Shown here in pieces: positions 7,157 to 14,986 of a DNA stretch of 64,000 nucleotides. The translations under genes were made by a program, and so were the position numbers. The notes under the pieces were generated by a model. The model ran no database searches, was not told the DNA's origin, and worked only from the letters and a program-made list of their open reading frames with translations. Position 1 is the first letter of the stretch. Every line of letters begins with the position of its first letter. The stretch is from Aeromonas sanarellii. Lineage in GTDB: Bacteria; Pseudomonadota; Gammaproteobacteria; Enterobacterales; Aeromonadaceae. The DNA lies in assembly GCF_000820085.1 (NCBI RefSeq), contig NZ_CDBN01000039.1:1-64000 (forward strand), read 5' to 3'.

Positions 7157-9007
7157 ATGCGCCACCCTTCACCCTCGGTCATTCCCTCTTTATCACGGGC
7201 CATGGGGCTCATGGCCATCGTGCTGCCGCTGTGCTGGAGCCCCTTCGGCTGGAGTGCCAGCCTGCCGGCCGACCTCAAATGGGAGAGCAACGACACCGAC
7301 CCCGTCTATGCCGACCCAGAGGCCAGGCGGGGCGGTACCTTCCGTGACTTCATGTCGAGCTTCCCGCTCACCCTGCGCAAATACGGGCCCGACTCCAACG
7401 GCGGTTTTGCCGGCTATGTTCGCGAGACCAACCTGCCGCTCTTGAGCACCCACCCCGTCACCGGCCATCCCATGCCGATGCTGGCCAACCAGTGGGCCTT
7501 CGGCGCGGACCACAAGACCCTCTATTTTCGCATCAACCCCAAGGCGCGCTGGTCGGACGGCCAGCCCGTCACCGCAGATGACTGGGTCTTTACCCTCAAG
7601 ATGATGCGCAGCAAGGAGATCAATGACCCCTGGTACAACAACTACTACAGCACCCAGATAAGCGAGGTGACCCGGTTCGACGACCATACCCTGGCCATCA
7701 CCAGCGGCACGGAGAAGAGCCGGGAGGATCTGCTGGAATCCCTGCCGTTCAGCCCGGAACCCAGCCACGCCATCAAGCTGACCAGCGACTGGGTCAAGGA
7801 GTACAATTGGAAGGTGCTGCCGGTCACCGGCCCCTACCGGATTGGCGAGGTGAAGAAGGGCAAGGCGATCACCTTCGAGCGGGTCAAGGATTGGTGGGGC
7901 AATGACGAGCGCTACTTCCAGCACCGCTTCAATCCGGACCGGATCGAGATCAAGGTGCTCAGGGATCAGAACATCGCCTGGCAGCACTTCCTGCGCGGCG
8001 AGCTGGACACCTTCCCCCTGGTCATGCCCAACTGGTGGCACGACAAGAGCAAGACGGCCGAATTCGAGAAGGGCTATATCGAGCGACTCTGGTTCTACAA
8101 CCAGACGCCCCAGTCCCCCATGGGACTCTACCTCAACACCGCCGACCCCTTGCTGTCGTCTCTCGACGTGCGCCTCGGCATCCAGCATGCCCTCGCCTTC
8201 GACAAGATGCTCGAGACCCTGCTGCGGGGGGATTACCAGCGCCTCAACACCTATGGTTCTGGCCAGGGGGCCTTCACCAACACCGACATCAAGGCACGCC
8301 CCTTCGACCCCAAGCTGGCGCGGGAATACTTCGCCAAGGCGGGCTTCACCAAAACCGGGCCGGACGGGATCCTGCAGAACGACAAGGGCCAGCCCCTGAG
8401 CCTGACCATCACCTACACCACGGCGGAGCACGCCCAGCGCCTCACCCTGCTGCGGGAAGAGGCGAAGAAGGCGGGGCTCAATCTGGAGCTGAACCTGATG
8501 GATGCCTCGGCCGGCTTCAAATCCATGCTGGAAAAGAAGCACCAGAGCGCCTGGATGGCCTGGAGCGGTGGCCGCTACCCCGCCTATTGGGAGTTCTTCC
8601 ACAGGGTCAACGCCAACAAGCCCCAGACCAACAACATCATGAACCTCGATGACGAGGCCCTCTCGGCCCTGGTGGAGCAGTACGACAAGGCCTTCGACTT
8701 CGGCAAGAAGGCCGAGCTCTCGCGCCTGATCCAGCAGCGGCTCTATGAGCTCGCCAGTTTCGTTCCCGCCTACCAGGTCCCCTATACCCGGGCCGGTGCC
8801 TGGCGCTGGGTCCGCCTGCCCAAGGTGCCGGCCACGCCCCAGAGCGATCTGCTCTACTGGCCGCTGGACGGCGGCAACAGCGGCTACAGCTATGGCGGCC
8901 TGCTCTGGATCGACGAAGAGGCGAAGGCGCAGACCCGGGCCGCCATCAAGTCAGGCCAGACCTTCCCGACAGTCACCCTGATTGATACCACCTATCAGCA
9001 GAAATGA
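7157..9007 (+). CDS. periplasmic solute-binding protein, family 5 (YejA-like oligopeptide binding)
   Basis: This 616-residue protein matches the length and composition of the YejA branch of SBP_bac_5 proteins, which deliver peptides to an ABC permease. An N-terminal signal peptide (hydrophobic stretch at about residues 15-34, ending near GWSAS-LPAD) predicts export to the periplasm, and no lipobox cysteine is seen. The GYVRETNLPLL and ARWSDGQPVTADDW segments are typical of the family. No permease or ATPase genes (yejB, yejE, yejF) are adjacent, so it is an orphan here and must work with transporter parts encoded elsewhere or have another role. Confidence 0.88.
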   Translation: MRHPSPSVIPSLSRAMGLMAIVLPLCWSPFGWSASLPADLKWESNDTDPVYADPEARRGGTFRDFMSSFPLTLRKYGPDSNGGFAGYVRETNLPLLSTHPVTGHPMPMLANQWAFGADHKTLYFRINPKARWSDGQPVTADDWVFTLKMMRSKEINDPWYNNYYSTQISEVTRFDDHTLAITSGTEKSREDLLESLPFSPEPSHAIKLTSDWVKEYNWKVLPVTGPYRIGEVKKGKAITFERVKDWWGNDERYFQHRFNPDRIEIKVLRDQNIAWQHFLRGELDTFPLVMPNWWHDKSKTAEFEKGYIERLWFYNQTPQSPMGLYLNTADPLLSSLDVRLGIQHALAFDKMLETLLRGDYQRLNTYGSGQGAFTNTDIKARPFDPKLAREYFAKAGFTKTGPDGILQNDKGQPLSLTITYTTAEHAQRLTLLREEAKKAGLNLELNLMDASAGFKSMLEKKHQSAWMAWSGGRYPAYWEFFHRVNANKPQTNNIMNLDDEALSALVEQYDKAFDFGKKAELSRLIQQRLYELASFVPAYQVPYTRAGAWRWVRLPKVPATPQSDLLYWPLDGGNSGYSYGGLLWIDEEAKAQTRAAIKSGQTFPTVTLIDTTYQQK

Positions 9008-9039
9008 AGCGGCTTGCGCCGCCTAGCCGCGCCACAAAC

Positions 9040-9069
9040 AAAAGACCCCGCACATAGGCGGGGTCTTTT
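9040..9069. terminator. bidirectional intrinsic terminator
   Basis: Twelve-base perfect arms (AAAAGACCCCGC at 9040-9051 and its complement at 9058-9069) enclose the loop ACATAG. A-tract and T-tract flank the GC stem on both strands, so it can stop the solute-binding gene from the left and the DUF2750 gene from the right. Confidence 0.92.
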
Positions 9070-9102
9070 CTGCAACCGGGGTTGCAGCGGCAAGCGGGGC
9101 GA

Positions 9103-9495
9103 TCAGCCGCGCTTGGCCTGCTTTTGCGCGATGGCGTCGGCCACGTCGGCCGGATCCAGCACTATGCCTTCCTGATCCGGCGTCGGGAACACGGCGACGC
9201 AGAGTTCGTCCTGCTCCATGCCATCCACCCAGCGCTCCAGCCACACCTTGAGGGTGATGGACTGCGGTTTGCACTCGGCCCACTCCCCTTCGGCCCAGGC
9301 CTTGGCGTAGTCGGGATGCGGCCACACCGGGATGCAGTCTTCCTCTTCGGTCGTCAGCATCATGACGCCGTGCTCGTCGGTCAGGACAAACAGCTCTTCG
9401 TGCTCGACCAGCTTGCTGATGAAGTGATCAAAGCGGTAATCGGCGTTCAGTTGCAGCGCGGCATTGCGCTCGGTGTCGCTAAGTTCATAGCTCAT
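9103..9495 (-). CDS. DUF2750 family protein
   Basis: This soluble, acidic 130-residue protein has the DUF2750 pattern: an N-terminal helix starting MSYELSDTERNAAL, then RFDHFISKLVEHEELFVL, then a WPHPDYAKAWAEGEW segment. No catalytic motif is evident and no signal peptide or membrane segment is present. The family has no established function. It ends 34 bases from a bidirectional terminator shared with the convergent binding-protein gene and appears monocistronic. Confidence 0.8.
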   Translation of the reverse strand: MSYELSDTERNAALQLNADYRFDHFISKLVEHEELFVLTDEHGVMMLTTEEEDCIPVWPHPDYAKAWAEGEWAECKPQSITLKVWLERWVDGMEQDELCVAVFPTPDQEGIVLDPADVADAIAQKQAKRG

Positions 9496-9588
9496 CGGTC
9501 AAGTCTCTCATGAAATAAAGGGCGATATGTTCACATCTTGCCGGCGCCTTGTCCAGCAGGAGTGATCGGTCACCCATTTTTCGCGATC

Positions 9589-10146
9589 TCATCCCAGCTC
9601 CGGGGTCACCAGGGTGATCTCCGCCATCTCGCTGAAACGCTGGCGCAACCAGTAGGCGGACTCCACCTCGACGAAGCAGAGCTGATCCCGTCCGGCCCGC
9701 ACCCCTTGCATGATCTGCTCGAGGCGCGCCTGTTGCTGTCGTTGCCAGGCCGCCGCCAGCTTGGTGCCATGGGCCTCGTCCACCACCTCGCGGCGCAGCT
9801 CGAACAGGTTATCGGTGATCGGGCTGTTTATCTTGGCGGGGCTGTGCCAGTACATCAGCAGGTTGTCCAGCATCTCCTCGTCGTAACTCGCGAGCGCCTC
9901 GAGCCCGGGAGTGTCGCCTTCCCCCTGGGCGGCAAAGTCGCACCAGCCCGCCGCCAGCGGAGCCAGGCTCTGCGCACTCGCACCCTTGCCATGCTGACGC
10001 AGTGCTGTCACGTCCTCCCCCCTGATGGAAGGCAGCCAGAGATCCCCCTGATGTCCGTCCAGGAGGGGAAGCAGCAAGGAGGGGGCATAAACGGAAAAAC
10101 GGGGGCCCAGGGAGTGCAGCAGAGATACCAGGGTGACAGTGATCAT
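9589..10146 (-). CDS. hypothetical protein (185 aa)
   Basis: I do not recognise this protein. It is 185 residues long and soluble, with a mildly hydrophobic N-terminus that does not look like a good signal peptide and a helical, charged C-terminal half rich in Arg, Glu and Gln (FELRREVVDEAHGTKLAAAW and the following 40 residues). AAGG lies eight bases upstream of the ATG at 10146. The GC-rich codon use resembles its neighbours. The coding call rests on length, the ribosome-binding site and the absence of a better frame on the other strand. Confidence 0.6.
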   Translation of the reverse strand: MITVTLVSLLHSLGPRFSVYAPSLLLPLLDGHQGDLWLPSIRGEDVTALRQHGKGASAQSLAPLAAGWCDFAAQGEGDTPGLEALASYDEEMLDNLLMYWHSPAKINSPITDNLFELRREVVDEAHGTKLAAAWQRQQQARLEQIMQGVRAGRDQLCFVEVESAYWLRQRFSEMAEITLVTPELG

Positions 10147-10392
10147 GAGACGCGCCTTGAACTGAACGACCTGGTGTCATACCCGGCCATGAGGATGAAC
10201 GAGGGGCCATTCTAGCATGTTTACCAATGCAGAGGCCCAGAACCACGGCCCGGCGAGCGGCGGGCCAGAGCCCAAAAAAGCAGCGTTCGAACCTGAGCCT
10301 CCCCGAGAAAGACCAATAGTTTGAGCCAGCGCCCACTAAAGTGGCACCGGGGATGCTAGGTTGCATACATCTTTAGCGTGAGGAGTGCATCC

Positions 10393-10641
10393 ATGAGTGG
10401 GATCAACCAGGTTTCTGACGATTTTGTGAATGAGCTGAAAATACTGGCGTGTTTTGATCCGGCCAACATGAGCCTGGGGATCAAGCTGCGCAGCGACATG
10501 TCGGAAGCGCTGTGCCAGGCCGCGGCACGCCTGCACAGCCAGGGTCTGATCACGGCGGCGGATGGCGGCTATCTGACCCCCTTCGGCATGACCATGCTGG
10601 AACATCTCCAGCACCTGCTGGTCGCACTCAAGCCGAATTGA
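10393..10641 (+). CDS. TIGR02647-type small protein
   Basis: This 82-residue soluble protein resembles the TIGR02647 family of small gammaproteobacterial proteins, recognisable from the pattern DDFVNELKILACFD, then LCQAAARLHSQGLIT and DGGYLTPFG. The fold looks like a small helical, winged-helix-like unit; no function is established. A GTG at 10378 is in frame, but AGGAG at 10381-10385 lies just after it and seven bases before the ATG at 10393, so the ATG is the start. It converges with the following gene, and their 3' ends overlap by 14 bases. Confidence 0.7.
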   Translation: MSGINQVSDDFVNELKILACFDPANMSLGIKLRSDMSEALCQAAARLHSQGLITAADGGYLTPFGMTMLEHLQHLLVALKPN

Positions 10642-10945
10642 GTTCCTGCGGGGCCCAGAGCGAAAAGTTGAGCAACTCCCAGTGCGCCCCCTGGCGCAGC
10701 AGACAGGCAAACAGCAAAGGACCTTCGGGTCCTTTTATCTTGCCATCGATCACCCACTCCCCCACTCGCTTCACCACAGGCTGCGCCCTGATCTCGTCGG
10801 GTTGCGTCGCGCTGCCCAGTCGCACCTGTACAAACTGCTGGCACACGGAGGCGGCTTCACGGGCCACGGGATCGGGTATCGGGACATTGACGGGGCTGGA
10901 GAGCGCCGCGCTCAGCAGGAGTGATGGGAGCATAGTGGAGGCCAT
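10628..10945 (-). CDS. hypothetical secreted protein (105 aa)
   Basis: I do not recognise this protein. The N-terminus (MASTMLPSLLLSAALSSPVN) is hydrophobic and could be a signal peptide cleaved near residue 16-18, which would give a periplasmic protein of about 88 residues. It has two cysteines (CQQF and FACLL), which could form a disulfide. The 3' end overlaps the convergent TIGR02647-type gene by 14 bases, and a strong terminator of the upstream cold-shock gene lies just before its start, so it has its own promoter if expressed. Confidence 0.55.
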   Translation of the reverse strand: MASTMLPSLLLSAALSSPVNVPIPDPVAREAASVCQQFVQVRLGSATQPDEIRAQPVVKRVGEWVIDGKIKGPEGPLLFACLLRQGAHWELLNFSLWAPQELNSA

Positions 10946-10979
10946 GGCAAGGATCTGTCATCAAGATGGCACAAAACAA

Positions 10980-11010
10980 AAAGCCGTGGCACCAGAGGTA
11001 CCACGGCTTT
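10980..11010 (-). terminator. intrinsic terminator of the cold-shock gene
   Basis: Ten-base arms (AAAGCCGTGG at 10980-10989 and CCACGGCTTT at 11001-11010) form a stem with an 11-base loop. On the minus strand the stem is followed by TTTTTGTTTTG. It lies 17 bases after the cold-shock stop codon. Confidence 0.9.
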
Positions 11011-11027
11011 CTTAAATTCTGTAAGAA

Positions 11028-11237
11028 TTACAGAGCAGTTACGTTCTCAGCCTGCGGGCCTTTCTGACCTTGGGTCACAGAGAACTGTACGCGCTGACCT
11101 TCAGCCAGGGTACGGAAGCCGTTACCTTGGATGGCGCTGAAGTGAACGAAAACGTCCGGGCCGTTTTCTTGCTGAATGAAGCCAAAGCCTTTGGTTTCGT
11201 TGAAGAACTTGACGGTACCGGTGATCATGTTGGACAT
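11028..11237 (-). CDS. CspA-family cold-shock protein
   Basis: This 69-residue OB-fold protein carries both nucleic-acid-binding motifs, KGFGFI (RNP1, about residues 16-21) and VFVHF (RNP2, about 29-33). Such proteins bind single-stranded RNA and DNA and melt secondary structure. The length is standard. The start [13 protein letters not shown] is typical of the family. A recognisable promoter lies well upstream, leaving an untranslated leader of about 135 bases, and long leaders of this kind carry the cold-responsive mRNA structure in cspA-type genes. A strong terminator follows, so the gene is monocistronic. I cannot say which paralogue it is. Confidence 0.93.
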   Translation of the reverse strand: MSNMITGTVKFFNETKGFGFIQQENGPDVFVHFSAIQGNGFRTLAEGQRVQFSVTQGQKGPQAENVTAL

Positions 11238-11378
11238 ATCTTTAAACCTGTATTCAAAATAATTACTTATGCTTTTCAGCGGATAAAGCTCAAAAAACGG
11301 GATTACTTATGAACAACAGGAAAAGATGCAAAACATCATATTCATTGACATAACTATCGCCCTTTCAAGCTGGTTGAG

Positions 11379-11384
11379 ATTATA
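11379..11384 (-). promoter_or_regulatory. candidate -10 of the cold-shock gene promoter
   Basis: On the minus strand the hexamer is a perfect TATAAT, preceded 16-17 bases upstream by a weak TTGCGT or TTTGCG -35. It predicts a start near 11372 and a leader of about 135 bases before the csp ATG, consistent with a CspA-type mRNA. Confidence 0.6.
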
Positions 11385-11411
11385 CGTGCCTTTGTCGATT
11401 ACGCAAACAAA

Positions 11412-11440
11412 TTTGTACCCCGCCAGCGGCAGGGTACAAA
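11412..11440 (-). terminator. terminator of the bkd operon
   Basis: The arms TTTGTACCC (11412-11420) and GGGTACAAA (11432-11440) enclose an 11-base loop, and TTTGTTTG follows on the minus strand. It lies directly after the acyltransferase stop codon at 11444 and before the csp promoter. Confidence 0.75.
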
Positions 11441-11443
11441 CGC

Positions 11444-12544
11444 TTACACCTCCGCGGATTCCAGCGCCTGAACCAGAGCCTTGAGGAAGCGCGCGGCCTC
11501 GCCACCGGTGCAGGCCCTGTGGTCGAACGTCATCGACAGCGGCAGCGCCCTGACCGGACGCGCCTCCCCGTGAACGAACACCACCTTCTCGAACAGCTTG
11601 CCCGCCCCTATGATGGCCACCTGGGGCGGCGTGACGATGGGGCTGGCGTAACGGCCCGCGATGGCACCGAAGTTGGTGAGGGTGATGGTCGCCCCCTGCA
11701 GCATCTCCCGCGGTACCGCACGGGCCTTCACGTCGGCGATCATCCGATCCAGCCCCTGGCGGATGTCCGCCCTATCCCGCTCGGCCACGTTCTCCATCAC
11801 GGGCACATAGAGCCCGTGTTTGGAGTCGACCGCAATGGCCACGTTGACCTCGCTGAACAGCCGCCGCGACAGGGTCTCCCCGTCAAACCAGGCATTCATG
11901 GAGGGCTCGGCCCGGCAGGCGACGCCGATCGCCTTGATGAGGCGCACCGTCACGTCTTCGTCGGACCGCCAGTGGCGCAAGTCCACCTCGTCCGTGATGC
12001 TGACCGGCACCACAGTCTGGTGGGAGAGCTCCATTGCCTTGGCCATGGCCCGCCGCGACCCCTTGAGGAACTCGTTGCCGCTCCCCTGCATCGCCTCGAA
12101 GGCGCTCTGCACGTCCTGCTCGGTCACCATGCCGGCGCTGCCGCTGCCCTGGATCCTGTCGATGTCGAGGCCAAGTTTCTGCGCCAGCAGGCGCACGGCG
12201 GGCATGGCCTGCACCAGGGTGCCGCCGGGCGCCATGGCCCCCACCACGAAGTGATCCTCGATGTGCTGCTGATGGGCACTCACCTTGCCCACCACGGTGC
12301 CATCGTCCTCACCGCCCTCGAATTCCACCAGGGGGGCGCCGATGTGGAGTATGTCCCCTTCCTGACCGCACAGCCGGGCGATCACTCCGGCCACCGGCGA
12401 GGGCACATCCACCAGCGCCTTCGCGGTTTCCACCGACAACAGCACCTGATCGACGCTCACGGTCTCACCGGCTCGCACCTTCCATTCGACGATCTCAGCT
12501 TCGGCCAACCCTTCGCCCAGATCCGGTAATTTGAAAAATTTCAT
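11444..12544 (-). CDS. bkdB: dihydrolipoamide acyltransferase (E2) of a branched-chain 2-oxoacid dehydrogenase complex
   Basis: This 366-residue protein has three parts: one lipoyl domain (1-80, lipoylated Lys42 in VETAKALV, where most homologues have ETDKA), a peripheral-subunit-binding domain (about 112-148, AVRLLAQKLGLDIDRIQGSG), and a C-terminal acyltransferase domain. It moves the acyl group from E1 to coenzyme A and forms the core of the complex. In the usual HxxxDG catalytic motif the His is present (His342 in FDHRACTGG), but Thr346 occupies the Asp position. It follows E1 alpha and E1 beta in one operon with a 94-base gap. E3 is not in the window and must be supplied from elsewhere. 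Confidence 0.88.
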   Translation of the reverse strand: MKFFKLPDLGEGLAEAEIVEWKVRAGETVSVDQVLLSVETAKALVDVPSPVAGVIARLCGQEGDILHIGAPLVEFEGGEDDGTVVGKVSAHQQHIEDHFVVGAMAPGGTLVQAMPAVRLLAQKLGLDIDRIQGSGSAGMVTEQDVQSAFEAMQGSGNEFLKGSRRAMAKAMELSHQTVVPVSITDEVDLRHWRSDEDVTVRLIKAIGVACRAEPSMNAWFDGETLSRRLFSEVNVAIAVDSKHGLYVPVMENVAERDRADIRQGLDRMIADVKARAVPREMLQGATITLTNFGAIAGRYASPIVTPPQVAIIGAGKLFEKVVFVHGEARPVRALPLSMTFDHRACTGGEAARFLKALVQALESAEV

Positions 12545-12638
12545 GACCCGTTCTCCATCCGCAGGAACATCACCAAAGGTTGAAAGATCTCATGGCTCTT
12601 GCTTGCCGGGGCGCCAGCGCGCCAACCTGTGAAAAAGG

Positions 12639-13625
12639 TCATAGCCATTTGTTCTCCATCAGCTGGCGAGCCGCATCGGCGATCTCCTGCTCGGTGATGA
12701 GGTAGTACTCCTCGTTGCGATAGTAGGGCACGGCAACATCCACCCCGGTGAGGCGTCTGGGCGGTGCCTTGAGGGAGGTGAGCGCCTCCTCGGTGACCCG
12801 CGCCACTATCTCGGCGCCCACCCCGAAGCTGCCACAGGCCTCGTGCACCACCAGCAGGCGCCCGGTCTTGCGCACCGAGGCCAGTATGGTCTCCATGTCC
12901 AACGGCTTGATGGTAGCCAGATCCAGCACCTCGCACTGGATGTCCTGCTCCGCCAGCAGGGTGGCGGCCCGCATCACCTCCTGGATACAGGCCCCCCAGG
13001 CGACCACGGTCAGATCCCGACCCGGTCTCAGGGTGAAGCAGACATCCAGCGGCAGGCCGACCCCGTCATCCACCACCTCCGACTTCATGGAGCGATAGAT
13101 GCGATCCGGCTCGAAGAACATCACCGGATCAGGGTCGCGGATGGCCGACAGCAGCAGGCCGTAGGCCCGCCTCGGGCTGGAGGGGATCACCACCCGCAGC
13201 CCCGGGATATGGGCGAACAGGGCCTCCACGCTCTCGCTGTGGTGCTCGGGGGAGTGGATGCCGGCCCCATAGGGCGAGCGATAGACGATGGGGCAGGAGA
13301 GCCGCCCCCGGGTGCGGTTGCGCATGCGCGCTGCCTGGCAGACGATCTGCTCCATGCCGGGGAAGATGAATCCCTGGAACTGGAATTCGGCGACGGGCTT
13401 GAGCCCCTGGGTCGCCATGCCCACCGCCACCCCGGCGATCAGCCCCTCGGCCAGCGGGGTGTCTATCACCCGCTTGAAACCGAACTTGTCGCGCAGGCCC
13501 ACGGTGGCACGGAACACCCCGCCATTGACCCCCACGTCCTCGCCCAGCACCACCACGTCGGGGTCGTGCTCCATCTCGTGGTGCAGCGCCAGATTGATGG
13601 CTTCGAGCAGCGTTATTTCACTCAT
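12639..13625 (-). CDS. bkdA2: 2-oxoacid dehydrogenase E1 component, beta subunit
   Basis: This 328-residue protein is the beta chain of the heterotetrameric thiamine-diphosphate-dependent E1. It starts MSEITLLEAINLALHHEM and contains VLGEDVGVNGGVFRAT and the PLAEGLIAGVAVGMA segment, all standard for BkdA2/PdhB-type subunits, with a C-terminal transketolase domain near residues 190-320. The ATG at 13625 overlaps the E1 alpha stop (ATGAGTGA) and has GGAGG in front, so translation is coupled. An in-frame extension to 13709 lies inside E1 alpha and is not used. The branched-chain substrate is inferred from the three-gene layout and sequence style. Confidence 0.9.
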   Translation of the reverse strand: MSEITLLEAINLALHHEMEHDPDVVVLGEDVGVNGGVFRATVGLRDKFGFKRVIDTPLAEGLIAGVAVGMATQGLKPVAEFQFQGFIFPGMEQIVCQAARMRNRTRGRLSCPIVYRSPYGAGIHSPEHHSESVEALFAHIPGLRVVIPSSPRRAYGLLLSAIRDPDPVMFFEPDRIYRSMKSEVVDDGVGLPLDVCFTLRPGRDLTVVAWGACIQEVMRAATLLAEQDIQCEVLDLATIKPLDMETILASVRKTGRLLVVHEACGSFGVGAEIVARVTEEALTSLKAPPRRLTGVDVAVPYYRNEEYYLITEQEIADAARQLMENKWL

Positions 13626-14715
13626 GGTGAGCCTCCCCGCCGTGCTGCTGCATACCCTTGGCGATGATGCGCCGGCGCTGTGCGCGGTAATCCTTCGGCA
13701 GCTCGGCAAACTGATAGTCGAGCAGGGTCTCCGGCGCCTGCGGCATCATGCCCTCATAGGCGGCCACGGAGCGCTCGACTTCGCGGCTCGCCTCCGCCAG
13801 CAGCGCCTGCTCCTGCGCCTCGTCCCACCAGCCCTGCCCGGCCATGAACTGGCGCAGCCGCTTGACGGGCTCCCTGGCCCAGGCGGCTTCCACCTCGGCG
13901 GAGTCCCGGTAACGGGTTGCGTCGTCGGCGGTGGTGTGATCCCCGAGCCGGTAGCTGACGGCCTCGATCAGGGTCGGTCCCTTGCCGCTGCGAGCCCGTT
14001 CGACGGCGGTGCGGGTCGCATCAAAGACGGCCACCACGTCGTTGCCGTCCACCTGGAGGCTGCGCACGCCGGCCCCAATCCCCTTCTGGGCCAGGGTCGG
14101 GGCGCTCGACTGCAGCTTGCGCGGCACCGAGATGGCCCACTGGTTGTTGTTGATGATCATCACCATGGGGAGATGCCAGACGCCGGCGCAGTTGAGCCCC
14201 TCGAGGAAGTCCCCCTTGGAGGTGCCGCCATCCCCTATGGTGACCACGGCGACCCTGGGCTGATTGCGCAGCTTGAAGGCGGCCGCGATGCCGGCGGCAT
14301 GGGTGATCTGGGTCGCGATGGGCACGCAGATGGGCAGATCTTCGGAAAGTTCGCCATCTGCCTTGTAAAAGACGCTGCCCCGTTCATCCCCGCCCCAGTA
14401 CTGCAGGTTCTGCTCCATGGGCACGCCCCGCACGTAGAGAGTGGGCATGTCCCTGTAGTAGGGCACGTAGACATCCTCCGGCTGCATGGCGAGACCGACC
14501 CCTATCCCGACCGCTTCCGCCCCCAGGTGGGAGGGAAAGGTGCCGAGCTTGCCGGTTCGCTGCAGTGCAATCGCTTTCTTGTCGTAGCTGCGCACCATCA
14601 CCATGTTGCGGTAGAAGGTGTGCAGTATCGCCTTGTCCAGCCAGGTCGGCAGTGTCGCGACCGGGCGCCCCTCCTCATCGAGGTAACGAAGGAAGGGGAT
14701 GTCGACATGGGTCAT
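13618..14715 (-). CDS. bkdA1: 2-oxoacid dehydrogenase E1 component, alpha subunit
   Basis: This 365-residue protein is the thiamine-diphosphate-binding alpha chain of E1, which decarboxylates the 2-oxo acid. The cofactor motif is clear, from GDGGTSKGDFLEGLNCAGVW to the NNN (IINNNQWAISVP) at about residues 178-215, and YRLGDHTTADDATRY matches the phosphorylation-loop region of branched-chain E1 alpha. The full-length N-terminus MTHVDIPFLRYLDEEGRP has AGGAG six bases upstream. First gene of the bkdA1-bkdA2-bkdB operon. Pyruvate cannot be excluded as a substrate, but the sequence features fit branched-chain acids better. Confidence 0.9.
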   Translation of the reverse strand: MTHVDIPFLRYLDEEGRPVATLPTWLDKAILHTFYRNMVMVRSYDKKAIALQRTGKLGTFPSHLGAEAVGIGVGLAMQPEDVYVPYYRDMPTLYVRGVPMEQNLQYWGGDERGSVFYKADGELSEDLPICVPIATQITHAAGIAAAFKLRNQPRVAVVTIGDGGTSKGDFLEGLNCAGVWHLPMVMIINNNQWAISVPRKLQSSAPTLAQKGIGAGVRSLQVDGNDVVAVFDATRTAVERARSGKGPTLIEAVSYRLGDHTTADDATRYRDSAEVEAAWAREPVKRLRQFMAGQGWWDEAQEQALLAEASREVERSVAAYEGMMPQAPETLLDYQFAELPKDYRAQRRRIIAKGMQQHGGEAHHE

Positions 14716-14870
14716 AACTGGCTCCTTGCCGTTGTCAGCGTCACCACCATGAGGTGACCCCTAAAATGTAAACAACATGTTAAGTGCAGGGCAATGGGAT
14801 TCACTCAGGTAAGACCAGTAGAAACTTCTTTAATTTAAGAAAGACACTGAGATCTTCGGCGAGCAGAAAC

Positions 14871-14896
14871 GAAAAAGGGAGCCCATTCAGGCTCCC
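14871..14896 (-). terminator. intrinsic terminator of astE
   Basis: The arms GGGAGCC (14877-14883) and GGCTCCC (14890-14896) enclose a six-base loop. On the minus strand the stem is followed by five T. It lies about 90 bases after the astE stop codon. Confidence 0.85.
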
Positions 14897-14986
14897 TGTC
14901 ACGGCGAGTTCGGGATCGCTCCTCCCATCACAATGGCGCTGCGGGCCGCCAGGGAGGCAGATCCTGCCAGCACGGGCGGACCGGGA

